Under the pieces are notes generated by a model, which saw only the letters and a list, made by a program, of their open reading frames with translations, did not search any database and had not been told where the DNA came from. Both the position numbers and the translations under genes were made by a program. Below are positions 1-9,294 of a stretch of DNA of 64,000 nt, piece after piece (within the stretch, counting starts at the first letter, position 1; every line of letters begins with the position of its first letter). Source of the DNA: Marihabitans asiaticum (GTDB taxonomy: Bacteria; Actinomycetota; Actinomycetes; Actinomycetales; Dermatophilaceae); the NCBI RefSeq assembly GCF_007828725.1, contig NZ_VIUW01000001.1:888912-952911 (forward strand). Direction: 5' to 3'.

Positions 1-1118
1 CCGCCCTCACCCAGGCCGACATCGACAGCTTCGTCGGGGAGCTGAAGCCCCTCGTGAGTGGTCCGGTGGTCGTGCGCACCACCGACGAGCTGGCCAAGGA
101 CGACAAGACGGTGAGCTTCGAGGTGCCGGTCGACGCGCTCGCCTCTGCCATCTCGGTCAAGGTCGAGGACGCCGAGCTCACCCGGGACATCGACACCGAG
201 AAGGTCACCGCTGCGGTTCTCGACGCCGGTGACAGCTCGGGCGCCCTGCGCGCCGCGAAGGACGCCACCGTGCAGGTCCGCGGTGTCTCCGACTTCTCGG
301 TGACGCCCAGCAAGAACGGGCTCGGGCTGAAGAAGGACTCGATCGCCGAGCCGGTCCTCGAGGCGATGTCCAAGACCGGTGACAAGCGAGTGGCGACGGT
401 GGACTCGGAGTCGACCAAGCCCAAGCTGACCACGGCGCAGGCGAAGAAGACCCTGCCCACGGAGCAGATCTCGACCTTCACGACGTACATGTCGACCGGC
501 GGGACCCGCGTCGACAACATCAAGCTCGCCGCGCGGAACCTCGACGGCGCCTACGTGCCGCCGGGCGGGACCTTCAGCCTCAACCAGCACCTCGGGCCCC
601 GGACCGCGGCGAAGGGGTACAAGGAGGCCGGGGTGATCTACGCCGGCCGGCTGCGCGAGGATTACGGCGGCGGTATCTCCCAGCTCTCGACGACGCTGTT
701 CAACGCGGTGTTCTTCTCCGGGGCGCGGATCGAGGAGTTCCACCCGCACTCGTTCTACATCTCGCGCTACCCCGAGGGACGCGAGGCGACGATCTCCTAC
801 CCCGGGGTCGACAACCGGTTCACCAACGACACCGGCGCCGGCATCCTCATCAAGGCCAGCGCGAGCGACTCCCAGGTGACCGTCTCGTTCTACGGCCGCA
901 AGAAGTACGACGTCGACGCGCAGAAGAGCGAGCGACGCAACGTCACCCAGCCCAAGACCATCCGCGATTCCGGCGAGGAATGCGTGCCGCAGACCCCGAC
1001 CCCGGGCTTCGACGTGACGGTCACCCGGATCATGCGACCGGTCGGCGGTGGCGAGGCGGTGACGTCGAGCTTCGTCACGAAGTACATCCCCCAGGACGAC
1101 GTCACCTGCACCGGCTAA
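1..1118 (+). CDS. VanW family wall-associated protein, 5' end missing
   Basis: The reading frame is open from base 3 at the window edge, so the true start lies upstream; a GTG at 54 is in frame but is not preceded by a stop. The last ~200 residues form a VanW domain: the run PGGTFSLNQHLGP is followed by GGGISQLSTTLFNAVF and FHPHSFYISRYPEGREATI, all typical of the family. The preceding ~130 residues resemble the peptidoglycan-binding-like domain (PG_binding_4) that usually precedes VanW in actinobacteria. VanW proteins are exported or membrane anchored; their biochemical role is unknown, although the name comes from vancomycin-resistance clusters. No van genes are nearby, so a general envelope role is the safer reading. 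A repeat/terminator-like element starts two bases after the stop. Confidence 0.85.
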   Translation, partial: ALTQADIDSFVGELKPLVSGPVVVRTTDELAKDDKTVSFEVPVDALASAISVKVEDAELTRDIDTEKVTAAVLDAGDSSGALRAAKDATVQVRGVSDFSVTPSKNGLGLKKDSIAEPVLEAMSKTGDKRVATVDSESTKPKLTTAQAKKTLPTEQISTFTTYMSTGGTRVDNIKLAARNLDGAYVPPGGTFSLNQHLGPRTAAKGYKEAGVIYAGRLREDYGGGISQLSTTLFNAVFFSGARIEEFHPHSFYISRYPEGREATISYPGVDNRFTNDTGAGILIKASASDSQVTVSFYGRKKYDVDAQKSERRNVTQPKTIRDSGEECVPQTPTPGFDVTVTRIMRPVGGGEAVTSSFVTKYIPQDDVTCTG

Positions 1119-1201
1119 AGATCCGAATTTCCCTAGGTTTCTGTCAGCCGCCCGGGAAATTTCCTAGGCGGCTGGGCAAACGCCTAGGGAGATTCGGATC
1201 T
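1119..1201. repeat. Palindromic repeat, left copy flanking the PPTase gene
   Basis: The outer arms AGATCCGAAT (1119-1128) and ATTCGGATCT (1192-1201) are perfect inverted repeats. Inside them sits a hairpin with stem CAGCCGCC/GGCGGCTG (1145-1152 and 1167-1174), whose loop contains the palindrome GGAAATTTCC. Bases 1120-1176 reappear in inverted orientation at 1913-1969, on the other side of the phosphopantetheinyl transferase gene. It may act as the terminator of the VanW gene, but there is no T-tract, and the second copy suggests a REP- or MITE-like element. Confidence 0.7.
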
Positions 1202-1261
1202 GCGGAGGGGGAGGGACCCGGCCGGGCTCTGCCCGAGGCCGGGTTGCCTATCCTCCATCCT

Positions 1262-1894
1262 GTGCGAACAGCCGTCCTCTCGTCATCGCCGGTCCTGGTG
1301 CGGTGGCTCGCGCTCGACGAGGTGGACCGGGGCTGGCACGGCTACCTCGACGAAGGGGAGCGCGACCGCTACGAGGCCAAGAGCAGCGAGGCGGATCGGA
1401 CCCGGTTCCTCGGCGCGGCGGCGCTCATGCGACAGGTCGCGGCTGAGCTCGCCGGCTGTCCGGTGGCCGAGGTCGGCCTGCACAGGTCCTGCCCGGACTG
1501 CGGCGAGCCGCACGGTCGCCCGGTGCCGACGGGGGGCGCGACCGGGTGGCACGTCAGCGCCTCCCACTCCGGTCCGCACGTCCTCGTCGGGGGAGCCGGC
1601 CGACCCGTCGGGGTGGACGTCGAAGTGGTCCGGGCGGACCTCCCTTCGGCCCGGTTGCTCGGTCGGGTTCTCGCGCCCGGGGAGGCGCAGCCGGCCGACT
1701 CCGAAGGATTCGCTCATCTGTGGGCGGCCAAGGAGGCCTACCTCAAAGCCATCGGGACCGGGCTGGCGTTGTCGATGTCCCGGGTGCTTATCGAGGAAGG
1801 CGAGGTCGGGCTGACCGACGGCTCGCGACCGGCTGGCCGGGTGACCCGGCTCGACGCGCCGGCCGGCTGCGTCGGGTGGCTCTGCGAGCTCTGA
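1262..1894 (+). CDS. 4'-phosphopantetheinyl transferase, Sfp type
   Basis: This 210-residue protein transfers phosphopantetheine from CoA to a serine of acyl or peptidyl carrier proteins. The family signature is clear: HVSASHSG (97-104), GVDVE (117-121, with magnesium ligands D119 and E121) and WAAKEAYLKAIGTGL (154-168, with catalytic K157/E158). Residues 77-88 (CPDCGEPHGRP) form the N-terminal half motif seen in Sfp-like enzymes. The GTG at 1262 is chosen because the open frame upstream runs through the flanking repeat and the end of the VanW gene, and family similarity begins just after it. It is the only gene between two inverted copies of a ~57 bp repeat. No polyketide or peptide synthetase is in the window, so its carrier-protein partner is not local. 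Confidence 0.85.
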   Translation: MRTAVLSSSPVLVRWLALDEVDRGWHGYLDEGERDRYEAKSSEADRTRFLGAAALMRQVAAELAGCPVAEVGLHRSCPDCGEPHGRPVPTGGATGWHVSASHSGPHVLVGGAGRPVGVDVEVVRADLPSARLLGRVLAPGEAQPADSEGFAHLWAAKEAYLKAIGTGLALSMSRVLIEEGEVGLTDGSRPAGRVTRLDAPAGCVGWLCEL

Positions 1895-1912
1895 GAGACG
1901 CCGAGGGTCCTG

Positions 1913-1969
1913 ACAAGCCGCCCGGGAACATTCCTCGGCGGCTGGCAGGAACCTAGGGAAATTCGGATC
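1913..1969. repeat. Palindromic repeat, right copy (inverted relative to 1120-1176)
   Basis: The reverse complement of 1951-1969 is GATCCGAATTTCCCTAGGT, identical over 19 bases to 1120-1138. The inner hairpin AGCCGCC/GGCGGCT (1916-1922 and 1937-1943) matches the inner hairpin of the left copy. The stop codon and last four residues (SEFP) of the convergent GNAT gene lie inside this element. Each copy therefore sits at the 3' end of a gene pointing inward (VanW from the left, GNAT from the right). Confidence 0.7.
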
Positions 1970-3017
1970 CTGCGGGGGCGGGGGCGGGGGTGGGTGACGG
2001 GGGTGTGGGGGGTCGGAGGGCGAGATAGGCGTAGTGGTGGTGGAGGTCCATGCCGGCCCGCTCGTACAGCGCCACCGCGGCGGTGTTGGCGCGCTCGACC
2101 TGGAGGTAGGCCAGCGTGACGCCTCGATCCTGGGCGATCCGCCCGGCCGCCGCCGTCAGGGCGGCGCCGACCCCCCTTCGCCTCTGGTCCGGCCGGACGT
2201 GCACCCCGAAGACCCCCGCCCAGCCGTCGTCGAAGGCGACCCGGGCGGCGCCCACCGGGGCGCCGTCGCCGTCCCGGGCGAGGAGGAAGGCCTGGTCTCG
2301 CGGCGCCGTGAGCACCACCTGCGCGACCTCACCGCCGCCGCGCACCCGCGGACCCGCCGCGGCCAGCCACTCCTCGGTCAGGTCCGCAGCGCTCTCGACC
2401 CGGGCCGCGCCCGCCGGGAGCGAGCCCAGATCAGCGCTCCGGCCGGTCATCACGAGCACTGGAGGGCTCACGAACCAGCCCTGGGCGATGAGGAGCGCGC
2501 CGAGCGGGTCATCGACCCACCGAGCGTGCTCGGGTAGGGGCAGCATGACGTGCGCCACGAGCTCCCGCTCGCGGTACCACGCCACGACCTCGCGCACCGC
2601 GTCGTCGTCGGGCATGCCGGGGTCGCCCACGGGCAGCACCGAGTTGGCCCGACCGGTCCAGCCTCCGCCGGCCCGCAGCAGCCAACCACCGCCCGGCCTG
2701 CCCAGCCAGGCCGTCTCCAGCCCGGGGTTGCCCTTGGTCATCACGAGGTGCAGGTCCTCGATCGAGATCGCCCGGTGCGGGGCGCCGCGTCGCGTCGGGC
2801 GAGGCGGGATCACCCGGGCGGCGACGACGTCCGCGAGCGCGAGCCGCACCTCCCCACCGCGGGTGCGCACGACCACCGCGTCGGACTCGACCGCGACGAC
2901 CTCGCCGACGGTGTCCGTCAGCGACGGGCCGCGAGGAGAACCATCCGGCCGGGGGGTCGAGGCGGGCTGGCCCCCCTTCGCCCCCTGCGTCGGACCCAGC
3001 CGGGTCCGGATCGCCAT
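1953..3017 (-). CDS. GNAT family N-acetyltransferase
   Basis: A 354-residue protein with a GNAT domain in its C-terminal third. The acetyl-CoA loop reads VRPDQRRRGVGAALTAAAGR, followed by YLQVERANTAAVALYERAGM, the classic end of the fold. The N-terminal half begins with a low-complexity stretch and a small beta-rich segment (DTVGEVVAVESDAVVVRTRG); from memory such N-terminal extensions occur in actinobacterial GNAT proteins. The ATG at 3017 gives a divergent arrangement with the ferredoxin gene and a 60 bp shared promoter region; longer in-frame starts would run into that gene. Substrate is unknown. The stop codon is provided by the flanking repeat, so the C-terminal tail (PTPAPAPAGSEFP) is probably not functional. 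Confidence 0.8.
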   Translation of the reverse strand: MAIRTRLGPTQGAKGGQPASTPRPDGSPRGPSLTDTVGEVVAVESDAVVVRTRGGEVRLALADVVAARVIPPRPTRRGAPHRAISIEDLHLVMTKGNPGLETAWLGRPGGGWLLRAGGGWTGRANSVLPVGDPGMPDDDAVREVVAWYRERELVAHVMLPLPEHARWVDDPLGALLIAQGWFVSPPVLVMTGRSADLGSLPAGAARVESAADLTEEWLAAAGPRVRGGGEVAQVVLTAPRDQAFLLARDGDGAPVGAARVAFDDGWAGVFGVHVRPDQRRRGVGAALTAAAGRIAQDRGVTLAYLQVERANTAAVALYERAGMDLHHHYAYLALRPPTPPSPTPAPAPAGSEFP

Positions 3018-3077
3018 CCGCCGCCCTAAGGGATACCTCACCGTCGGATCGGACACCCGGCCCATACTATGGAGGCC

Positions 3078-3404
3078 ATGACGTACGTGATCGCGCAGCC
3101 CTGTGTGGACCTGAAGGACAAGGCCTGCATCGAGGAATGCCCGGTCGACTGCATCTACGAGGGCAAGCGCTCCTTGTACATCCACCCCGACGAGTGCGTG
3201 GACTGCGGCGCCTGCGAGCCGGTCTGCCCGGTCGAGGCGATCTACTACGAGGACGACACCCCCGAGGAGTGGGCCGACTACTACAAGGCCAACGTCGAGT
3301 TCTTCGACGACCTCGGCAGCCCCGGCGGTGCGGCCAAGATGGGCATGATCGACAAGGACCACCCGGTCATCGCGGCGCTGCCGCCGCAGGAGCACGACGA
3401 GTAG
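3078..3404 (+). CDS. fdxA: 7Fe ferredoxin (3Fe-4S/4Fe-4S)
   Basis: A 108-residue electron carrier. Residues 1-60 hold two clusters: C-x7-C-x3-CP (from CVDLKDKACIEECPVDCIYEG) and CVDCGACEPVCPVEAI. The extra spacing in the first motif is typical of seven-iron ferredoxins such as mycobacterial FdxA/FdxC. The start at 3078 (MTYVIAQP) matches the family; an in-frame ATG nine bases upstream is also possible. A TACTAT hexamer at 3065-3070 lies seven bases before the ATG, so the transcript may be leaderless; the GGAGG at 3071-3075 is too close to the ATG for a normal ribosome site. It is followed after 26 bases by dapC, an arrangement also seen in mycobacteria (Rv1177-Rv1178). Confidence 0.92.
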   Translation: MTYVIAQPCVDLKDKACIEECPVDCIYEGKRSLYIHPDECVDCGACEPVCPVEAIYYEDDTPEEWADYYKANVEFFDDLGSPGGAAKMGMIDKDHPVIAALPPQEHDE

Positions 3405-3430
3405 TCGGCCCCTCGGCACCTCTGGCCTCG

Positions 3431-4588
3431 ATGCTCACCCTCCCCGACTTCCCCTGGGACTCGCTCGCCCCTGCCAAGGAGCGGGCGAGGGCCTTCGCCA
3501 CCACCGACGGTGACCCGCGCGGGTCCGGGATCGTCGACCTCTCCGTCGGCACGCCCGTCGACCCGACGCCGGACCCGATCCGCCAGGCGCTCACCGCCGC
3601 CGCCGACGCACCGGGGTACCCGCAGACCTACGGGACGCCCGAGCTGCGCGAGGCGGTCTCGGCCTGGTTCGCGCGGCGCCGCGGGGCGCCGGGGGTGGAC
3701 CCCGACGGCGTGCTGCCGACGGTCGGCTCCAAGGAGCTCGTCGCCTGGCTGCCCACCCTCCTCGGCGTGGCGAAGGGGGAGAGCGTCGCCTTCCCCCGCG
3801 TCGCCTACCCGACGTACGACGTCGGGGCCCGGTTGGCCGGGGCCACCCCGGTGGCGGCGGACGCCACGACCGCGTTCGGGCCGGTCACCGCGGCCTCCGC
3901 GCCCCGGCTGCTGTGGCTGAACACCCCGAGCAACCCCACGGGTCAGGTCCTCGGGGTCGAGCACCTGCGCAAGGTCGTGCGGTGGGCCCGCGAGCGCGGC
4001 GTCGTCGTCGCCTCCGACGAGTGCTACGCCGAGCTGGACTGGCGCCGCGAGGGCGATCGTGGGGAGAGCTACGCGGAGCTGCCGACGACCCCGTCGATCC
4101 TCGACCCGCGGGTGTGCGAGGGCTCGCACGAGGGGCTGCTCGCGGTCTACTCGCTGAGCAAGCAGTCCAACCTCGCCGGCTATCGCGCCGCCTTCGTCGC
4201 CGGGGACCCGGCGCTCGTGCGGCAGGTGCTCCAGATCCGCAAGCACGCCGGGATGATCGTCCCCGCGCCGGTCCAGGCCGCGATGACCGTCGCGCTGCGC
4301 GACGACGCCCACGTCGCCGAGCAGAAGGAGCGCTACCGCTCCCGACGGGCCATGCTGCGGCCCGCGGTCGAGGACTTCGGGTTGACCGTCGAGCACTCCG
4401 AGGCCGGTCTCTACCTCTGGGCCACCGCGGGGGAGCCGGCCGAGCGCACCGTCGAGCGGCTCGCCGAGCGCGGGATCCTCGTGGCACCCGGGTCGTTCTA
4501 CGGGGCTGCCGGCGCGCAGTACGTGCGGATCGCGCTCACCGCGAGCGATGCCCAGATCGAGCGCGCGGGGGAGCGGCTCACTTCCTGA
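3431..4588 (+). CDS. dapC: Succinyldiaminopimelate transaminase
   Basis: A 385-residue fold-type I PLP aminotransferase of the lysine/diaminopimelate pathway, converting N-succinyl-2-amino-6-ketopimelate to N-succinyl-LL-DAP with glutamate as donor. Visible features are YGTPELREAVSAWFARR near residue 65, LWLNTPSNPTG (substrate/PLP region), SDECYAELDW and the Schiff-base lysine motif YSLSKQSNLAGYR. Length and order match the actinobacterial DapC group. It starts with ATG 26 bases after the ferredoxin stop and is probably cotranscribed. dapD and dapE lie 3.5-6 kb downstream, so three DAP genes cluster loosely. A general aminotransferase annotation is the alternative, but the fdx-dapC pairing supports this call. 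Confidence 0.88.
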   Translation: MLTLPDFPWDSLAPAKERARAFATTDGDPRGSGIVDLSVGTPVDPTPDPIRQALTAAADAPGYPQTYGTPELREAVSAWFARRRGAPGVDPDGVLPTVGSKELVAWLPTLLGVAKGESVAFPRVAYPTYDVGARLAGATPVAADATTAFGPVTAASAPRLLWLNTPSNPTGQVLGVEHLRKVVRWARERGVVVASDECYAELDWRREGDRGESYAELPTTPSILDPRVCEGSHEGLLAVYSLSKQSNLAGYRAAFVAGDPALVRQVLQIRKHAGMIVPAPVQAAMTVALRDDAHVAEQKERYRSRRAMLRPAVEDFGLTVEHSEAGLYLWATAGEPAERTVERLAERGILVAPGSFYGAAGAQYVRIALTASDAQIERAGERLTS

Positions 4589-4761
4589 GGAGGCGGCTGA
4601 TCCCCCCTTCGCGCGGCCGGAGTGTGTCCCACCCCACGGCCCTGGCTCTTCCCCAGGCTCCCGGCTGAGGTAGTTTCGGTCTCGGAGACCCCGCGGGTCC
4701 GGCCCGCCACCCGAAGGGCACGCGATCGCGAGTCACGACTCGAGCAGAAGGGCAGAACCCC

Positions 4762-6042
<1,281 letters not shown>

Positions 6043-6055
6043 CCCGCTGACCGAG

Positions 6056-6099
6056 CGAAGGGGGTGACCCCGCCTGGATGGGCGGGGTCACCCCCTTCG
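6056..6099 (+). terminator. Perfect 19-bp hairpin after gltA
   Basis: CGAAGGGGGTGACCCCGCC (6056-6074) pairs perfectly with 6081-6099 around a six-base loop. There is no T-tract, so it would be an L-shaped actinobacterial terminator. The outer nine bases on each side are the recurrent CGAAGGGGG/CCCCCTTCG motif. Confidence 0.75.
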
Positions 6100-6131
6100 T
6101 CGTGCGCGATGCGCCAGATCTGCCCTGAGGG

Positions 6132-6173
6132 CAGAAGTAGCGGACGGGTCGCGCGACTCGCCCGCTACTTCTG
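6132..6173 (-). terminator. Hairpin between convergent genes
   Basis: CAGAAGTAGCGG (6132-6143) and CCGCTACTTCTG (6162-6173) form a 12-bp stem. It lies 25 bases beyond the stop of the minus-strand gene at 6198 and probably ends that transcript, while the stronger hairpin at 6056-6099 serves gltA. Confidence 0.6.
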
Positions 6174-6197
6174 ACCAGATGGCACAAGTGGCAAGGA

Positions 6198-7100
6198 CTA
6201 CTCGGCCAGGGTGATGACGACCTGCCCCTCGGGTGCGGTGGTGTCGGCGGCCTGCCACTCCTTGGGGTTGTCGTCGCGCCGCCAGATCCGGTCGTCGACG
6301 GTGACCGAGGTGATGCCGTGGGCCTTGGCCTGCGCGACCGCCCAGGCTCCGGTTCCCCATGCGCGGCGGCGATCGCCGGCGGACACGGTGACCGTCTGGC
6401 CCTGGGCGCTGGCCTGGTGCCCGGTGTCCTGGGCGACGGCCGCGACGACCGCCTCGGGGTCTCCGGCTTGCTCCGGGCGGTCCAGGCTGCACGCCATCCC
6501 GGCGGGGGAGTGGCCGCTCACCACCGAGGCGATGGTCCGCCCTTCGCCCTGGTGGTCGTCGTAGGCCTCCGGGTAGGCGCTGCGCTGGACCTCCTGGGCG
6601 ATCTCGGTGATCCGCATGTCCTGCCAGCCGTCGACCTTGACCAGCGCGTCGTAGAAGGCGTCGGTCGAGTAGTGCGGGTCGAGGATCTGCTCCTCGGTGC
6701 CCCACCCCTGGCTCGGCCGCTGCTGGAAGAGCCCGACGCTGTCACGGTCGCCGTAGGTGATGTTGCGCAGCTTGGACTCCTGGATCGCGGTCGCGACCGC
6801 GATCGATCCTGCCCGCGCGGCCAGACCGCGCCGTTCGGCGAGCTGGACGATGAGGGCCGCGTTGTGCATCTGCTCGGGGTCGAAGCTCACCGTCTCGCCG
6901 GACGCGGTCGCCCGGCAGGTCTCGCTCCACGGGGTGAGCACCTTGTCCCGCGCCCACCAGCCGGCGCCGGCGAGCAGGCCGAGCGCGGTGAGCCCGGCGA
7001 CCACCCCGGGCATCCGGCTGCGCGAATCCTCCCGCCGCGGGGCGCGCTCGTCGGCGAGCGCCGGACGGCGTCGGCCGCCGCGCTGGGGGTGCTCGGTCAT
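6198..7100 (-). CDS. Membrane-anchored lysozyme-fold-like protein
   Basis: A 300-residue protein with an arginine-rich cytoplasmic N-terminus (1-29), one transmembrane segment (about 31-50) and an extracellular domain. Residues 95-160 (AGSIAVATAIQESKLRNI, DSVGLFQQRPSQGWGT, HYSTDAFYDAL) are typical of a widespread actinobacterial group that resembles lytic transglycosylases: the E of QESKL would be the catalytic glutamate. Database entries sometimes call it a heavy-metal transporter, which the sequence does not support. Murein binding or cleavage is inferred from fold resemblance only. It is transcribed toward gltA and shares its upstream side with dapD (54 bases to the dapD stop), so the two may be cotranscribed. 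Confidence 0.75.
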   Translation of the reverse strand: MTEHPQRGGRRRPALADERAPRREDSRSRMPGVVAGLTALGLLAGAGWWARDKVLTPWSETCRATASGETVSFDPEQMHNAALIVQLAERRGLAARAGSIAVATAIQESKLRNITYGDRDSVGLFQQRPSQGWGTEEQILDPHYSTDAFYDALVKVDGWQDMRITEIAQEVQRSAYPEAYDDHQGEGRTIASVVSGHSPAGMACSLDRPEQAGDPEAVVAAVAQDTGHQASAQGQTVTVSAGDRRRAWGTGAWAVAQAKAHGITSVTVDDRIWRRDDNPKEWQAADTTAPEGQVVITLAE

Positions 7101-7154
7101 GGGGGCGTGGTTCTTAGCTCTCGGTGATCGGCGATCGGGGGGCGAGGGCGGGCG

Positions 7155-8084
7155 TCAGTTCGCGTGGAGCGCGTCGTTGAGGGTGACCCCGTGGCCGGTG
7201 CGGTCCTTCGCCTCGACCGCGCCGGTCACCGAGTTGCGCAGGAAGAGCAGGCCCGAGCTGCCGGAGAGCTCGCGGGCCTTGACCACCGACCCGTCAGGGA
7301 GGGTGACCTTCGTGCCGGCGGTGAGGTAGAGGCCGGCCTCGACGACGCAGTCGTCGCCGAGGGCGATCCCGACCCCGGCCTCGGCGCCGACGAGGCAGCG
7401 CTCGCCGACCGACACCCGCTCGGTGCCGCCACCGGAGAGGGTGCCCATCGTCGAGGCCCCACCGCCGATGTCCGAGCCGTCGCCGACGACGACCCCCTGG
7501 CTGATCCTCCCTTCGACCATCGAGGTGCCGAGGGTCCCCGCGTTGTAGTTGACGAAGCCCTCGTGCATCACCGTCGTGCCCTCGGCAAGGTGGGCGCCGA
7601 GCCGGACGCGATCGGCGTCACCGATCCGCACGCCGGTCGGGGTGACGTAGTCGACGAGGCGGGGGAACTTGTCGATGGAGTGCACCGTGACGTGGCCGAC
7701 GCGAGCGCGCAGCCGGGCGCGCGTCGCCTCGAAGCCGTCGACCGCGCACGGGCCGACGCTGGTCCACACGACGTTGCTCAGCGTGCCGAAGAGGCCGTCG
7801 AGGTTGATCGAGTTGGGGGTGACGAGGCGGTGGGAGAGGAGGTGCAGGCGCAGGTAGGCGTCGCGCGCGTCGGCGGGCGGCGCGTCGAGGTCGATCGCGG
7901 TCGTGACGACCTCGATGGTGACGGCGCGCGCCTCGTCCCGGCCCGCGAGAGCGGTGAGCTCCTCGGGGACCTGGTCCACCTCCGGCGCAGCCCCCAGCGC
8001 GGGACTCGGGTACCAGGTGTCGAGGGTGGTCCCGTCGTCGGTGGTCGTGGCGATCCCGTGGCCCCAGGCCTCTCGTGTCGTCAT
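7155..8084 (-). CDS. dapD: Tetrahydrodipicolinate N-succinyltransferase
   Basis: A 309-residue enzyme that adds succinyl from succinyl-CoA to tetrahydrodipicolinate in the succinylase branch of DAP/lysine synthesis. The C-terminal half is a left-handed beta helix of hexapeptide repeats ([20 protein letters not shown], then [18 protein letters not shown]). The sequence matches the actinobacterial DapD group, which is longer than the Gram-negative enzyme. The ATG at 8084 is the only sensible start: upstream frame crosses a palindromic promoter element. A TAGACT hexamer at 8098-8093 ends eight bases before the ATG, so the mRNA is likely almost leaderless. The promoter region carries the same palindromes as that of dapE. 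Confidence 0.93.
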   Translation of the reverse strand: MTTREAWGHGIATTTDDGTTLDTWYPSPALGAAPEVDQVPEELTALAGRDEARAVTIEVVTTAIDLDAPPADARDAYLRLHLLSHRLVTPNSINLDGLFGTLSNVVWTSVGPCAVDGFEATRARLRARVGHVTVHSIDKFPRLVDYVTPTGVRIGDADRVRLGAHLAEGTTVMHEGFVNYNAGTLGTSMVEGRISQGVVVGDGSDIGGGASTMGTLSGGGTERVSVGERCLVGAEAGVGIALGDDCVVEAGLYLTAGTKVTLPDGSVVKARELSGSSGLLFLRNSVTGAVEAKDRTGHGVTLNDALHAN

Positions 8085-8092
8085 GACGCCAG

Positions 8093-8182
8093 AGTCTACG
8101 AACCCCCCTTCGAAACTGCTGCATGCAGCACTTTTTTGTCGGTGCAGCACATACACCTGCTGCACGGGCGAGGAAGTGCTGC
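8093..8182 (-). promoter_or_regulatory. dapD promoter with paired palindromes
   Basis: Read toward dapD, the order is: hairpin GTGCAGCA-N8-TGCTGCAC (8142-8149/8058-style partner at 8158-8165), then palindrome TGCTGCATGCAGCA (8117-8130), then TAGACT (8098-8093), then the ATG at 8084. The same two elements in the same order precede dapE at 9229-9288. The conserved arrangement suggests an operator shared by the two lysine genes. An alternative is a duplicated repeat flanking the gene between them. Confidence 0.5.
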
Positions 8183-8267
8183 CCGTTCGGTGCGCTCACC
8201 AGGACTGCGCCGAGGCACCTGTGGATATCTTCGCGGCCGTGATCGCCAGACTCGGGATCCTGCTCTC

Positions 8268-9197
8268 ATGAGCCGACATGTAGACCCCGAACGTGACCTC
8301 ACAGCGCTGCGCGCGCTCGCCGTTGACCGCATCGTGTCCACCAAGCAAGCCGGTCGCGCCGGGCTGTCCAGCTTCGACCTCCTCGAGCTGGCCCGTGAGA
8401 CGCACCTGCATCACCTCATGCGTGGCATGTGGGCGACGGAGCGGCCGGCTGACGACAAGGACGAGCACCTCCTGAGGACGCTCGCGGTCCTGCGGCGGCA
8501 CGTGAAGCGCTCTGCCGCGACCGCGCACTCGGCGCTGGTCCTCCATGGCCTGCCGACCCTCGAGTGCGACCTCGCTCGGGTGCACGTCCAGCGAGAGAGC
8601 AGCACGACGACCCGACGGGGCAAGGACTACACGGCTCACCTGCGCGAGGGTGAAATCACGACGATGACCCGTCCGCCGCTGATCGTCGCGGAGGCTCCCG
8701 TCGTTGACATCGAGACCGCCATCGTCTTGACGGGGTTGCTCTCCGGCCCGCGGTCGGCGGCCGTGGCCGCCGATGCGGCCGCCCGCGCTGGTCTGACGAC
8801 GCCCGATCGCCTTCAGACCGTGGCCGGCCAGCGCTACCGCGGGTCGAAGGGGATCGGTGCCGTGCGTCGTGCGCTGGCCGACGTCGACGGGCGAAGGGAG
8901 TCCCCGGGCGAGACGCTCACCGCGCAGGTCTGCCACGGGCTGGGCTACGACCTCGAACCGCAGGTGTGGATCGGGCCGTACCGGGTGGACTTCCTCATCA
9001 AGGGGAGCCGGGTGGTCCTCGAGTTCGACGGGGCGATGAAGTACCGCACGCCCGAGGACGTCGTGGCGGAGAAGAGGCGCGAGGACGAGCTCCGCGCGAG
9101 GGGCTACATCGTGGTGCGGCTGATGTGGAGCGACGTGTACAACCCGAAGAAGGTCAAGGCGAAGCTGGAGCGGGCGATGGCTGCGTCCGTCGCCTGA
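8268..9197 (+). CDS. AbiEi-like N-terminus with DUF559/Vsr-like nuclease domain
   Basis: A 309-residue protein. The C-terminal ~110 residues look like a DUF559/very-short-patch-repair type PD-(D/E)XK fold: YRVDFLIKGSRVVLEFDG contains D241, E252 and D254, followed by KRREDELRARGYIVVRLMW. The N-terminal part (STKQAGRAGLSSFDLLELARE) resembles the winged-helix region of proteins annotated as type IV toxin-antitoxin AbiEi family. From memory, this architecture is common as a lone gene in actinobacteria, and its function is unestablished. No AbiEii-type partner lies beside it. It sits alone between dapD and dapE and carries its own 183 bp upstream region, with an ATG at 8268. It may be a late insertion at this locus. 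Confidence 0.7.
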   Translation: MSRHVDPERDLTALRALAVDRIVSTKQAGRAGLSSFDLLELARETHLHHLMRGMWATERPADDKDEHLLRTLAVLRRHVKRSAATAHSALVLHGLPTLECDLARVHVQRESSTTTRRGKDYTAHLREGEITTMTRPPLIVAEAPVVDIETAIVLTGLLSGPRSAAVAADAAARAGLTTPDRLQTVAGQRYRGSKGIGAVRRALADVDGRRESPGETLTAQVCHGLGYDLEPQVWIGPYRVDFLIKGSRVVLEFDGAMKYRTPEDVVAEKRREDELRARGYIVVRLMWSDVYNPKKVKAKLERAMAASVA

Positions 9198-9228
9198 CCT
9201 GGCCCGACCGGCGACCAGTTTGTTGGCC

Positions 9229-9288
9229 GTGCAGCACATGCACCTGCTGCACGGGCACCGAAGTGCTGCGTGCAGCAGTTTGTAGGGT
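9229..9288 (+). promoter_or_regulatory. dapE promoter with paired palindromes, leaderless
   Basis: Hairpin GTGCAGCA-N8-TGCTGCAC spans 9229-9252 and palindrome TGCTGCGTGCAGCA spans 9264-9277. TAGGGT (9283-9288) is a plausible -10 and ends six bases before the dapE ATG, which predicts a leaderless mRNA. The palindrome falls in the -35/-10 spacer, a classic repressor position. The arrangement repeats that found before dapD. Confidence 0.5.
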
Positions 9289-9294
9289 GCGGGT

